From Todiramphus chloris collaris (taxonomy: Eukaryota; Chordata; Aves; Coraciiformes; Alcedinidae): DNA of 64,000 bases. Within the stretch, counting starts at the first letter, position 1; each line of letters begins with the position of its first letter. The stretch spans positions 13,464,100 to 13,528,099 of the forward strand of contig JANVCC010000062.1 in NCBI GenBank assembly GCA_025345505.1, written 5' to 3'. The translations under genes and the position numbers were made by a program. The notes beneath the pieces are model-generated. The model had not been told where the DNA came from and made no database searches. It worked only from the letters and a program-made list of their open reading frames with translations. This document shows, piece by piece, positions 24,201 through 39,200 of this stretch.

Positions 24201-27200
24201 TGCTGCCATGGTTCAGATCCTCAGCTCTCTCCCGGTCTGGTTTTCTGTAAAGGCAAAAAGAATGTTACAGATCACTCTGACAGAGAAATTCACCAGTAAC
24301 AAACACAAGACAAACTGATGGCTGAGAAGGAAGAGAAGATAATTATATAGCACTGCTTATGTGATTCCACATATACCAGATTCTTTTTGCCTACTGCAAG
24401 TTACCCATACATGTCAAACTTGAGGAAGGGAAAGAATGGATTTTCTCCCTCATTTGTTCAGCTCAACATAATTTTACAACAAATGGTAATTACTACATCG
24501 TACTTAAAAAACCAAATGCCTACATTGAGTGATCTAAGCCATTTCTTTGGCAACTGAGAACTGCCCACCCCCTGTCTATGAATGTGCAAGAGAAAGCTGG
24601 GGAAGATTTCTGCAAATACAACAACAAAAATGCATTATAATTTTCAATTCACTAAACAAAATTAATGCCACTGTTTCAGCTTCCTGAATTACTTCACAAA
24701 GCATTTTAGGATATTTATTTGGTTAGAGAGAGGTAGAAAAAAATGACTTCAAAATGTTGCATGTGGCAGATTCCCAAGGCACCCCAGCCCCACTTATTCC
24801 ACAAGGAGTTATAATACAGAGGAGCGACAGAATAGACCATGAAGAGTCTGGGTTAGTAGCCAAGCACAGAATAGTCTTTTAGATAGGATAGAAGCCAAGT
24901 GGCAATCATGAAAACAGAAACTCTACAGCAGCAGCACAATGAATCAAAAAATCACCACCACCAAATGCAGGCAAAATGCTGTTCTCATACTCCTTCAAGT
25001 GACTGGTCATAACATGAAGCAGTTCTCCATAACACAGTTTGGAGAAGCCTAGGAAGATCTTAGCCATGCCCAAGAAGTGCTACATGCAACATTACTCCAG
25101 CCCCAGACAGAAAAAAAAACAAAACCAAAACAAATAACATCTGCCTTCCTAGAAGAAACGACAGGGTTTTTGGGCAGCACTTCTAGGGGAGATGCTGCCA
25201 TGCAAGGAAAAAAGTGAGAGCTCATGATGGCAGCAATTTTGAAAAATGTTTAAAAATAACTGGGGGGGAGGAAGTTATTTTTCCTGTGCTTGTTTGTATT
25301 CTTAAGGACTTGGAACACTCTAAGAATTCAACAGGAACATATTTCAGAAGAGCATGCTGGAAGCATCTAAAGCAAGCACCTGGCCTCCAAGAAGCTCAGA
25401 TAGAGTTCAAGATAAGGAAGATATTATTTGCATTTTTACCTCACAGTTTGGGAAGGATTCCTGCCTGGAGCTTTTTGCTCAGTTGAGGTCTGATGAGGTT
25501 GGGGTCCAGAACACAAGAACTGATGCTGCCTGGTTCCCACAGTATGCTGAAGTCGAGGAGGTAGTGCTGACTGGGGTTTTATTGACTTGCTCTGATTCTT
25601 TGGCCCTCTACAATCTGCATCTGTGATAGAGATGTGAAAAGAGAGAGACATTTGTTAATTTTTTTTTAAATCATTTTTGCTCTCTGGGACAAAACATCTG
25701 ACAATAAAGATTCTGACACACAAAGACAGGTACAGTCCTACCGGGCTGAGCATTCTGCCCCCATGTTGGGAAAAACTTTTTTATCTTCTTCCCTGGCACA
25801 GTGTTCCAGCCCTCCATAGGAGAGGCCTGTGGAAGAGGTTTAAGGCTCTTCAGTGAGACAGCATGCCTAAAAAACAAGGAATTATGGAGGGAAAAATATC
25901 TTAAAGACAAGACTGGTGTTTGCATAAATTAATACCACATGTTTACTAAGACTGATGGATCTTTCCATTTTTGAGAACACTGCATTCAAAGTCCTTCCTT
26001 CTTTGTGATTACAATCAAGCAATGAGTAGAAGAACAAACTTTGTCCTTTTTTTTCTTTTTTTTATAAAACTCTCTCTGGTAAGTTGATGCAACCTTATGC
26101 AGTGAAGAATGATCAGTACTCAAGTGTTATCAGGGCAGAAAAAAAAAGGAAAATCATCACAAAAAGCATTAAGTGCAAAATACCGCAAATGACATAAGAT
26201 TGAAAAACTTTATATTTATGGTTTGTATCCCAGAGCAATTACTGGGTTTTTTATTGAGGATGATGAGGATGCCCAAGCAACTGTTCCTGTTATTTGAAAG
26301 GACAGTATTCAAGTCTATAAACCAGTTCACATTTGGTTAAATCTCAATTTAAAAAGGGAACAAGCTGAGAGAATTTTCAGATCTTACAATATTTTATTTA
26401 TTTTTTTTCACAGAAGGAGATTGCATGAGATTAAAGGACATCTTTCTCCTTCTCTCATTTACCTGGACTGAAAACATTTCCTCTTCCCAAGCTACACTCA
26501 GCTGGGGCTTTTTTGCCCCAGTAGAGTTACAGAACTTAGAGCAGAGCTCAAGAAAGTGTTTCAAACCACCTCACCTTCCTAAAAAAAAACCAAACAAAAA
26601 CCAACGACAAAAAACCCACCCTCCCAAACAACCAAAACCACCACCACCCATTATATATATATACACACACGTATATATTATTATATAAAAAAAATAAAAA
26701 TAAAAAAAAAGGCAATCCCCAACAAAAACTTTAAACATTTACTTTGTCTCAAGACAGGGCTAAAGATGATGCTGACAGAGAAGCAAGGTGCATTGGTAGA
26801 CCTTTTCATACGAAAAGCTTGTCACAAACCTAATTACTAATTATTAAGCGCAACAAATAACACTTAATCAGAATGCTGTCAATCTGTTTAGGATTGGATC
26901 TTGTGCAAAAAAAAATTTTAATATTAACATAGTTACTGCTTTACTCTGCAGGTAATATCCAGACTACTTAGCAATAAAGAAAAAAATATCTGCAGTTGAC
27001 AATCACTGCAGTGACAATCACTTTTTTTTTTTTTTTTTTTTTTTAGTATGTTGTCTTAATTTTTTAGTAGTACTGTTTCAAGTAAAGAAGCAGACACACT
27101 TTAGGGGCTGAAATCAACTCCGAAGTAACGCTGCCATTACCAAGGTTCAGTTTGGTGCTCTTTCCAAAGAGTTTAAGCACTTACTTTGCTCCAAGCTCTT

Positions 27201-30200
27201 CTACAAATACAACAACTGGCCCATTCTCTGAGCAAACTTCTTGAATATGGGCATTATAAAATTTCCCATTATGGTCTAAGCGCACCTATAAAGAAAATGG
27301 GTAAGAAAAACACAAAATTGGATTATCTTGAAAGAAGAGAATGACAGGACTTAATTTTCAGCATGTTAAAAATATAAGTTTCCACTGGTCAACAGAAGAC
27401 CTGAGAAACAAATGTCATGTAATTCAGTAAGTGTATCAAAAGCAGATAATCAATTCAAACTGCTGCTTCAAGAAGAAATAAAAACCACTATTACAACACA
27501 ACAACAACAAAAAAACAAACAAAAAAACCACACACACAAAACCACACACACCCACACAACCAGAAAGCTTGCCAGGTAATGCTACTTAATGAAACATAGC
27601 TTTCAAAACCACCTATGAAAGTTAAAACTAATTAATGTGACAAGGCTTTTCAGCTTTGCCCAAAACACTTTCTCTTAGAAATAAACCCCAGGGCTTTTCT
27701 TTGCTAAAATCCATGTAAAAATCCATGTAAAGAAAAATTCACTACTAACTTTATCAAAATTTAGTTTAAGAACACCAATTATTACTGAACTTAGTGTTCA
27801 CAAAGTTTTTTAAATAACCAAAATACACAGAAAAGAAGTTGTTGAGACATATCATAGTGTTACTTGTCTGACTGAGATTCCCTGTTCTTAAAACTCTTCT
27901 GCTAAAACAAATTTCATGATGTTCTGCTACATTTGGCTTTTCAGTTGTATTGATTTGGTCAACTCCACTTAGCACTATTTACTTCATCTTCCCAGGTTTT
28001 CATCCCATATATTTACTGTCTTGCAACGCACACATAAAATTTGACAGAGAGTATGTTAATTAACAGAGTTTTTTCTAATAATAATGACTGTACCCTTTCA
28101 TACTGTGGTGGGTTGACCCCGGCACGGCACTAGGTGCCCACCAAGCCCTTCTATCACTCCCCCCGACCCCCTTCAGCATGGCACGCAGGGAGAGAATGAG
28201 ACGCAAAGCACAGGGGTGTGGGTTATGATAGATAAGGTGTTATTTTCTACTTCCCATCCACAGGTGATGTCAGGCCAAGTCCAGGAAGCAGGGCTCCAGG
28301 AACACGTAGCAGCCGCTTGGAGGACAAAGCAGAATGCCCCCCCATCCTCCTCCTGCCCTCTCCCTTTATAGTTGAGCTGACATCATATGGTATGGAATAG
28401 CCCACTGGTCAGCTCAGGTTGGCTGTATCTTCTCCCCCATCCTGCCCCCCATCCTCTGGTGCCGTGTGAGCACTGGCAGTCATAACACGGGTGTGTTATC
28501 AACACCCTCCAGCTCCCAGTGCTGCAGCATGAGAGCTGGATGGGGAAAAGCAGCTCAGACAGACCCACTACACATACATACTACACAAGGCAGCCTCAGG
28601 GATTTAAATACAAATTTTAAGCCTATACTATTAAGAGATAAACAACACCACATCGTGGGGTTTTTTGGTTGGTTTGTGGGGCATTTTGAGGGTTTGTTTT
28701 CTTATTTACTCACTATGCTTAATTCCATTACACAAATAAAAAAGTATCAACTGAAAGAGCCCCTATGCTGCATGATAAAAGTAATTAATGTGTTCACATT
28801 AGTATTAATAATTGTAATAGATGGTCAAATGTCCTAGAAAGGATCCTATTTAGCAAAGTACCAGAACTTTAGTTAGCACACCTAAGGAGTAAAATTTGAG
28901 TACTACAGAATTTCATGGTAAATCTTATTTCTTCTTAAGCAGCAATATGTACTACAACTTCCAATAGAATTTAAAGACCAGTTGTGTCACACACTTTGAA
29001 TACTTCAAGATGAAGAAGCACCCAAGAGTTCAGGATCTTCAGCAACTAAAGCCAGCTGTATTCCCTTACTTGACAGTAATGATAATGGAACAAAGCCAAT
29101 TTACAACCATTATTTATTACCTTCAGAGATAAACATAAACACACAGAACTATGACATTGCCTTTGGCATCTCCAAATGACAGAAAACACTGACATTTCAA
29201 TCTGTCGTGCAACTGTATGCACACCAACGCTTTATCATGCAGCAGCACAGTAACACCAGCACAGCAACGAGCCAAAGATGGAGCAGAGGTAACGATCAGG
29301 ACCTACCCCACATTTCTGCACCTCAGGCAAACAACTAACTCGCTCACAGAGCCCACCAATAGACAGAGAGAGCTTAGCCTGAACCAAGTAAACTGCCCTA
29401 AATGCACCTACTTCTCACACAGAGGCCAGCGCTCCGCAGCACTGAGCAAGGACTCTCCACAGAGGCAAGTCTGCACAAACCCATCTGCATGCTTCACATT
29501 CGGGTCCACAGTCATCTTATTAAACAGACCCTTCAAGTTAACCTGACTTTTTAATGCAGTAAAATTGCACTGATCAGGTGTTCTGTTACATGCCTTTTCT
29601 ACGTGTATGCTGCAAGTCGTGAACACCACAAGTAATTAAACTAACGAGCATATGGGTAGTTGAAGACACAAGCAAAGAATCTTCAGAAAGCAGCAATTGC
29701 ACATCAATAGTTACGGGGGGGGGGGGGGGGGGGGGCAAAATAATTGTTACCATCTTAAGCAAAATGTTAACATCTCTATAAACTATAATTCAATACTACT
29801 TACTTTACATTTATCTCCAACTGAGTATTGCATGCCAGCAGCAATAGAAAAATCTTGGTTTTGCTGATCTGTGAACACATTGGCAGTAATAGGCCATTAG
29901 TTTAAATATAGCTAAAGAATTCCTTTCTTGACACAGTAAAAATGCAAACCAGAAGTTCAGGCCCTAAATCTGCACTGTCCCACGTGAGGAAGCCCACTGC
30001 CCCAACCCAAACTTCCATTTGCATCACTGTTCTTCAAGAGGGCTTACTTTATATAGCAGCTTCCAAAAGTTGGAACTTTGAAGTATTCAGTTACTTACCC
30101 CATTTGGATTGGAGCCAAACATCATATTCAACATTTCTGTAAACTGATGGGTTGAGCGATTTAAGAACTTTTTTAGGTAAGACCAACAAGGCAGGATTCC

Positions 30201-33200
30201 CACTGCTCTTAAGGTGCTGTATGAAACAGAACAAAGTGATAAATGGTCAACTACATAAAGATGTGCAGTGCTCAATCACAGTGCTCAAGCTTTAAACTCA
30301 AATATAAAGAAGCCGAAAACACAAAGATATTTGAAGAAAATAATTCCATAGTGTTCTTTTAAGCATACCAGAACAAAATTAAGAAATAAGCAGCATCAAA
30401 AGGACACTATCCACCTTTTGGGACATCAAAGGCAGACATTACTTTTCAAAGAAGTAATTTGTTTTTAAGATATTACGTTTGGAAAACTAGAAACTCATGA
30501 TTCTCTCAAGAACATTAAACCCTGAAAAGCACAGCAGAATACAAGTTATTAGGAAGAAAATATATCTTAACATATAAATACCTTGTTGCCAGAAAGAGAC
30601 TTCGCTCCATTCATATCACTCACTGTTGCAGCTTTACTTCTGCAAAAGGACAAAAGCAAGCTATGGTAATGCCGTATTTAATGAGGCCTGGATATCAGGT
30701 AAAAAACACTGTGGAAGTGAATAAAAATACTGAAACTACCACTCTCCACATATTTTTCCATAATAAGCATACCACCGAAAATCTTCATCTCTGAAAATGA
30801 AAGAGCTAAGTCCAAAACAACTACATTTCTATATCGTACAAAGCTATAAGTAAGATTTTTTTTTCTAAGTACAAGTTTTAGAAAGTGTAATTTATGTGTA
30901 CTGACTTAGCCATTACCTAAGGGGGGCGGAGGAAAAAGCAGAGAGAGCAGGCAAGGGAAACAAACATTTCCTCTAAAATGTTTGCAACTATGCAAGGAAA
31001 ACTAAACACCCAACACTCCATTAGCTAACTGGCATAGGAACTCTAATTTACTCTCTTTTTCTACACCAGACATCACTGGAAAATTACTTTCCATGGATAA
31101 AACTTTAAAAAAAATAATTTATTTTTCCCTAGACCAGTTGTAGGCAACTGTTAGAATTACATTCTCCCCAAAATACACTGAACTGTTATGTTTAATAATA
31201 ACATAACTGACAAGCTCACATTTACAAAATGAAAAAGATCTTCTGGCAAACTAGGTAATGAAAGAAGCTGAAGTCAACTTTCAGACAAGCCAAAAAAAAA
31301 AAAAAGACCTCATAAACACAGCAAAGTGTTTGTAATTTGGGTTAACTAGGTCAAAAGTCACACTAGCTCTTGCATTGTTAAGACATATGGTTTAAATCAA
31401 AAACATTGAGTCTGACAGTCTCAAGTGAGTATATGACCTTCATTTATAAAGGTGCTACAGAGGTTAGCAGTGTATTTTCTTATAAATCCCAAAGACATGG
31501 GGTAATGCTACTGCCTGTGAAGCCGACACAATCTGCAAGAACAGAAAGGAATAAAGGTTTCCATTCTCTGACATTTAACTGCAATAATTGTTCCCTGAAG
31601 TAGAAATACTTTTTATTTTAAGTGGAAATATTCTCTAGTTTTTTTTTTTTTTCCCAAACAAGAAAGGAAACTAATCCCTTTCCCAGAACTTGGTTTTCTT
31701 TCTGTGGTGATGTCCATCATCTTCCTTTCTGTTGTTTTCATCTTGAGATAAAAATCAGCTCCCGACATCTCAAAGAATTTCTTCTGCCACGTGCTACACA
31801 GACTACAGCAGAACACCCCTGAGAGGGCTTTAGCCCCATCCAGTGGGAAGAGGGTACATGATGCATAATGCAGCATAATCTCCATGGCTTCAATGGAACT
31901 GCATAAAAGCCAGGGTTTTCAGAACAACATTGAACAGCGGAAAACCTGCCAATATGTAAATGCAGAAACAGCGCCATGGAAAGACTTACTGTGAGAAAGG
32001 AATCAGCAGGGCAACATCTCAGAGCTACCTAGAGCAGCCAGGTCCAGCAAAAGAAACACAAACCCACAAATACCATCGCTTCATAAGGATCGAGGAACTA
32101 AATGAAGCACGCCACATCTGTATTTCTCCAGTAGCTGCATCTCAAGCAGGCATTTCAGCCCTCAGATGTGGAAGCACCACAAAGTGGATTAGATTCCTGT
32201 AACTCTACCAGTTGCAAGCATGAGCCAAGTAATTCTCATGGAGTTTACCACACCAGACTGGCACACTGACAGTTCTCCCAGGGGATTCCACTGTTTTAGA
32301 CAGGAAGAGAGATGTGTTGCAATGGCAACACTCCATTACGTAAAGAAACCCAAAGCTAGGCTGCAGGAAAAACAGAGGAACCAGAACCCTGTCCTTAGGT
32401 GCAGTGAAGATTACACATTTTATTCTTTCACAGTTCTAACCTTACCTCTTTGTGTTTCTTTTCTTCGTAACCTGTTAAGTTTTTCAAGTCTAACTGTTGG
32501 ATTCCACTACCCACCACAACTTCAGAAAATTCATTTAACATGTATCGCTCACAAGAGCCTTATGTTAACTTTTAAATCCCATTTACCTGTAGCTGTCATC
32601 TTCTGAATCTGAAGCAGATACTTCACTGCTACCATTACTTTCCTCTGTCACACCAACAGCACTAAGCTCTGCTATGATTTTCTTTACATCTGTATCAAAT
32701 ACTTTCTCATATAGCAACTCATACAGCAGAGCTGGGGAAGAGAAGGAGAAAGTGGAAGGGCAAAATGAGTTACAAGGTAAATGAGATTTTATACCACCAT
32801 TACAGATGCATTTCAAATTACTTCAAATCAAGCAAGCGTTTTGATATGTTAACTGAAACAGTGCAGGCATCAGATGCAAAACCATCTGCATCCACCACGG
32901 TTTAATGGGTATGCATGAACCTCTTAGAAACCAGGTCTCTTGAGAGGCAAATGTGGCCTTAAATTTGTAACTCTGCACATCAGAGCAGAGATTTCATGAA
33001 GTATTAGAATTGTCACAGCAAACCATCAAACCTGATGGGGACCTTTGGGCATTTCTGCAGTCTAGTAAAGAAAACAGAAATGCATGAGGACAGTTTATCT
33101 CTTGCATGTGCAACCCCCATAATTTCTGTGAGGAGTTACACATGCAAGGATAATTTTAACATAAACAATTAGTTTGGTAACATAGTCTCAAATACAAAAT

Positions 33201-36200
33201 TAAAACCAGAGTGATGACCAAAGACAACGCAATACGTTATAAACTAGTACACCAAGAGTTTCTCTTTACATCAGACCATCCAGATTCAAAGAGGCAGGTA
33301 AGTCTCCTCCTCTTGCTATATCATCTGCTTTGTCAAGAATCAGAACACAGTAAGAATTCATGGTCTTGCCAAGTAGTGCAGTCATTGACAACTCAAATGG
33401 AAAGCTAAGCTACTAAATGATTATAATAAACTTTAATACAGAGCCTTTTCCTGAAACCTGATGGAGATTTTTTTAAGATTTTTGATAAAAATATGTGCCT
33501 TTAACTAACCAACGTAATACTTACACTGGCACAGAGCAGCCTTTTCTGAATACTCAATGGGATAAACAATATCATAGTGGTTTCCATTTGAGAAGCACAG
33601 TAATACCTATTAAAAAGAAATAAAAAACACATATTTTAAGTTTTACGTTTTTCATATAAGCACGACCTTAATTTCAATTTCATGTACCAAACCACTTTGT
33701 TTTATTGATATTGAGATCCTGGGAGATAAGAGTGTTTAGCGGATATCCTTTAACTTTCAAATTCTTTTTGGTTTAAAGAGAGTAAGATGGAGGTAGCTAT
33801 GAGAGTTAGAACATAAGTAGTTTTTATTCAGTCTTTCACAATAGCCATGTTATGGGTTTTTACCTTATCAGAAAAGCCATTTTCAGTCACGTGTGAAGGA
33901 GAAGCATTTGGTTCCTGGTATATTATGAAATCTTTCCTGAGAAACAAAAAGTAGCAGTTAAGAATTCATTTCAAAATTAGTATCAATAAAAACTGGAATA
34001 TTCAAGTCAAGTTCAAGGAACATACCTAACCACAGAAAACATCTGGTGGAAAAGAATACTGAAGAGAAGTAGTACAACCATCACTGATTTAAAAAAAAAA
34101 AAAGCAAGCTTTTACGAAAGAATATACCAGAATAAGATGTGTTGGCACGACACGCACAGAGCCAGCGACAAGCAAAACAAATTTCCAGACAGCACTTTCT
34201 GGAGCTGTCTCTAGCCAGATGATGGCTCCCCAGTCCTGGAGAAATTCATCAGGCTTTGCCATTTGGAAACCCACCAGAACATCGAGGAGGTTGGTTTTAT
34301 GAACACAGACAGGAAAAGGTGTGAAGTTTACAGCAGCTGAGTGATGGCTTATGCTAAATCTTTTGGGCACAGAGGCCAGCTAACAGAACAGCCCATGTCT
34401 GTGCTCAGACATTCTTCTTGCCTCCCAAAACCAAGTTCTCATGCTCAGAAAGGTCCACACAATGTTTCTGCTCCCAAACAGTGGCCCAGCTGCCACAATG
34501 TGCTACAGACCACGCCAAAAGCCCAACAGACCATCAGCAGGCATTGCTGGAGGATCAGATATTGTAACCAAGTTCCCAGCATCTCTGAAAATCATGCCTT
34601 CCAGATGTCTCATTTTTTTGATGTACTGCAAGAAGAATCTTTTCCTGCATTTTTGAAGTGGATAACACACCGCAAAAAGAACAGTCAGTGGCTCAGTTTC
34701 TCCTGAATAAAGACCCCATGAAGTGCGGAGTCTAATACCACGTTATCTTTATTAGACTCAAATTGCTGGATTTAAAGTGGCAAAGAAACTCTTCTGTTGT
34801 CTATTCAACTCGAAGAATGGAAACTAATTTTTGGGTAAGTTTAGACCAAACCAGCAGACAGTGTCTCACTACAGTTTGCCAAATACTCACCATCAAGAGT
34901 AGTTTTTCAAAAGAGGTTTAGAAAATGTCTATCACTGCAATCTAAGTGTGGGTACCTCAGGACATTTGAGAGGATTAAAAATATCATAAATGCAGAGTTG
35001 AGCTACTACAGTTAAGCAAATTTAGAATTTACACTCCACACATTTTTTAATTAGCTTGTTAGATTAAAAAGCATTAAAAGTTGAACTGGATATAAAGTGA
35101 CAAATACAGAACAATCCACAACTGATACTGACGTGACGTGCCAGTACATGTTTTATTTTCTAAAAACTGAGGGACTATCAATCTTTGCTACTTGTTTTTC
35201 TGCTATAATCAGTCTCTGTCTTGACCTTAAATTTAATTATTTTTTCTTTCTCCTATCCATAATCCTCACATTGAATTCTTTGTTCAGCAACCTATCACTC
35301 CTTTCAACTTCTTCCTGTTTTATTACTGTTGCAAAATGATTAAGTATATTCACAAGTGCAGGTTTTATATTAAAAAAATAAAAACAAAACAACAAACCAC
35401 AAACCAAAAATTTTCTACAACTCAGAAAGAGCAATTCTAAGAGGAAAAGAATTTCATAGCTCAGAGACCTACCCACTTCAGGAAGGCAAGGAAAATTTAC
35501 TAGACAACCAAACTGTACTTATGACACATCTGAGGAGTGAAAATTAAAACAAACCTATTCATACTGCATTTATGTCCTATGCTTGAAAATCTGAAACTAT
35601 CTCAGACCTCCACTTGGCACAGAACAGGAAAGCCATACTTTTGCTTTCCTTCAGTCTGCCAGCATGCAGGAAGGGAAGGACTCTTTCCCCCTACCTCCAT
35701 CAGCATTCCTACCTTCCCAGAGTCTCTAAATTGCCTTTTTAATAGAAGCCAGTCTTCGAGACAAGCATGGCAGTTAACAGTTCTCATGTGTTTAACTCTG
35801 CAGTGAAATCCTACATATGGTTGCAACTACACCACAAGCCTCCTTATGCTTCAAATGGAATTTAAAAAAAAAAAAAAAAAAGCAACAAAAAAACCCCAGT
35901 TATCAGCCAGGATTTGTCTCTGATTTGTCTCTGTATCCATTTATCAGCTGTGGCCCTGGCTACCAATGTATCATGACTTCAAAACAAACTGCTTCTGTTT
36001 CATGAGAATATATTTCTCATGGCCAAAAAGACAACAGAAGATCAGCTACATCCAGTTCTGATGTAATCAAGCATGCAAGTTTCTTGCCTTAGTAAACTGA
36101 GTTAAGCCTCTCTATACCCTGGCCCAATCCAACCACCAGTTCTAAGCCTCTTAAGCCAAACTTTACTCTGACTTCCAGTTCAGTCCTCTTGCAGCCAGGC

Positions 36201-39200
36201 ACCACATGCAACTCCAAACTGTCTCATTAACCACATAAATTGCAAAGATAGAATTTAATGCAATTTCCCACACTTAGCACTCATCTAAGTACCTGATAGT
36301 AACATATAACTAATTTGTTTCTTTCCTTTTACCAACTGTCTCTTCGAGAGTCAGAGCATAAAGAAAGTAATGAATTTACTGTATGCATTTGGAAATAAAG
36401 AATTTTTTAACTGGTTTACAAACTGCAGAAAGAGAAGATGCTGTAAATTGCTCAATTTTCAAAGCATATTTGTAATTTTATGGAGAACTAAAGTATAACA
36501 TGCAATTCCATCTTTGGTTATTTGTTAGTGAATCAGTTGGAGTAGCAATCTCAATAAAACACACAAAGGTTTTCTTACTTGTACATAAGAGAAAGGGCAC
36601 TTATTTCTACTTGTCCAACCCATTCCTGTATTGGGGGAAAAAAAAAAAAAACCAGAAAATTAAGTTCAAGCAAACACACCGTTATTATACTTCCTCATAT
36701 ACCGATCAAGAGAAGAAAAAAAAAAAAAATCACTGGTGAAAATAAATACATTAACACTGAGTCTGGAGTTCAGCTGAGACATTTTGATTTTATTCGAATG
36801 TTATCTAAAAAAGGAAAACAAAACAGTGTCTATTCCAGTAAGGTGACTAACGGGTATAAGCTAGAGGGATTTTTTCCCAAACTAGAAATGCATCAGTATG
36901 AAAAGAGAGAACTAAAAACAATCACATAAATTAAGATCTATTATTAAAGAGTATGATTTTGAGAGGTAACACAGTATTCTTGTTTTGGGGCTTTTTTTTG
37001 TTTGTTTTATTAAGCAACCAGTGATCTAGCTTTTCAAAAGTGATTTTTGAAAGCCGCCAGTGTCAGATTTACCAAGTGCTTCTAAAAATATTACTCTCTA
37101 CCTTCAAAGCTGTCTGGTTTTGTGGGCCTTTAACTAGAGATGAACTGGAAAAAGAACCTTGAGTCTTAGCTCTCATGCCTAACACACAGATAACTTCCAC
37201 ACAAATATTCTGATAGGATCTCGTGAAGTGCTCCAACCACTTCCAAACAGCCAAAATAAACTTGAGATAGCTGCATTTCTCATACAAGCAGCTGTATTAT
37301 CAATACCTGAAGAAAGACCAAAATTCTACCCTTTAAAGCTGTTGAACGATGGAATGCCAGTAACACCATAACCCAGACTCAAATCATGGAACAGTAGAAG
37401 TTGTTGCTTCCATTACCATCCTAACCATTGTACTGTGCTCTAGTATGATGTGACTAGATCTTTCTTGGTATCTTGTTGTTCGCTTTTAGTTGGGTTTTTT
37501 TTTTTAATCACACCCCCCCCTCCCCCCCCATATTCTTACTAAATTAAAAACAACACAAAATTATTTTGGCCAGAAATTTGTAGCAGTCAAATGATTTTAA
37601 TTTTTTTTAATTATTTTTTTTAATTTCCATGACAATTTTAAAACTTAGACTAACAATATTAACTTCACTGATCATGTAAAAAAAATACTGCATTATTTTT
37701 CAAAATTATTTTTTTAAAACATTAGGAGATGTATGAAAAAGACACTTTCTATACACAGAGTGCAGTGCTGTAAACCATTTACATGAGAGTAGTTCAGTAC
37801 AGCACACATTCTACTGGAAAATGGCATGATTTCCCATTCAGTATAGCATATAATCTCAGGATTTGTCTAACAAAGCTTTATAATCTGAAATCCTCCAATG
37901 AACAAAGCAAGACAGAAGCAAAATAGGCTAACATCCACTCCTTCCCCTCCTTCCACCATTCATTTTGGAAACTGAAATAATGAACCATCTGGTCACATCC
38001 ATTCTATCTAGAGATGCTGCATGCATGGCAGGGGAAAACAATAAAAATCAGGCTTTAATTTCTAGGAAGGGAAAATTTAATAAAATTTATGTGCAAACAC
38101 TTGGGAAAAATTAATAGTTTCTGCAATGTTGCACTAGATAGTCCTCTCCTCCCCCTCCGCTTACACAAACTAACTCCCTCATAAAAACACTAAAAATAAA
38201 TTCAGAGGAGAGTAATGCTAATTTTGCTTCTAAACAACATCTTCTTAAGAGTCTGTGGCCACTATTCACAATATCCCTTACATAAGTAACTCTCTCTTCA
38301 TCATCTAAACTATTCAAGGCTGTCTTCAAGAAAAAGCTAGCCACAGTATGTTTGTTGCCATCCGCAGAGGCTAGAAACCTCTGGATGCAATTTTCAGGCA
38401 CAACAGGTTTAAATCAAGACACAAAAAATTCCCCAAATCATTTTTACAATAGAGCACACACATAAAAGTCTATATTCACATAATTCAAACACCTTTCAAG
38501 CTCAGTCAAAAACATTTGAGAAAAAAAAAAAACAGAAAATCCAATTACCCATCAACTTCAACAAAAGTACTGTTCTCTATTAGAGATGAAGTCTAACATA
38601 CCTGTGGATTTTCCAGACATTTCAAATACTCTTCAAATGGCCCCTCTATGAACTGTATTAAAAAAAAAAAAAACAATAATAATTTTTATTAACATAGCAT
38701 ATGGAAACCCCAATCTACGACCCACTACACCAATGGAAATACACCACTGGAAATTTAAGGCTACTCAAAGAGCTTAGAATCCAAGTATAAAGTCATGTAG
38801 AGATGAGGGAATAAACAGTTAAACGTATAGGTCTGCAATGCAGAAAATAACCATAGAAATAGCTTTTGTAGTCATCACACAGTCCAGAATAAAACAAACA
38901 AAATACCCTCAAAAAAATTTATCTAGCAGCCAAAAGGGAAATCATAAGAAAGCAAAGATGCTCTCAGGTAGATGTTCATGAGCAATTCACCCCAGGTGTA
39001 CAAAGCATCACTGGAGAGAGCGTGTGGGGGCTTATTCAAGCATCTTACTAAAAGAAATAGGCAGCAAAGAACAGTCAGAAATGGGAGTCACATTTGGTAG
39101 TACCCAAGTAGCGGTATGATACCGTATAGGCAAATCATAAAGCACTTTTTCCTTTTTTTCTGCATCGCTTCCAACACACTGGTTTTACTTTCAGTGAAAG

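Noticed and set aside
33527-33606. OTUD4 exon 6 ending at the upstream GT (GCCA|GTGTAAG)
   Set aside because: That donor breaks phase with exon 7. The GTAAGT two bases further on restores the conserved QSLLYE junction.
34341-34706. A 121-codon plus-strand frame in an OTUD4 intron
   Set aside because: No resemblance to any family I know, no supporting splice or start signals; treated as chance.
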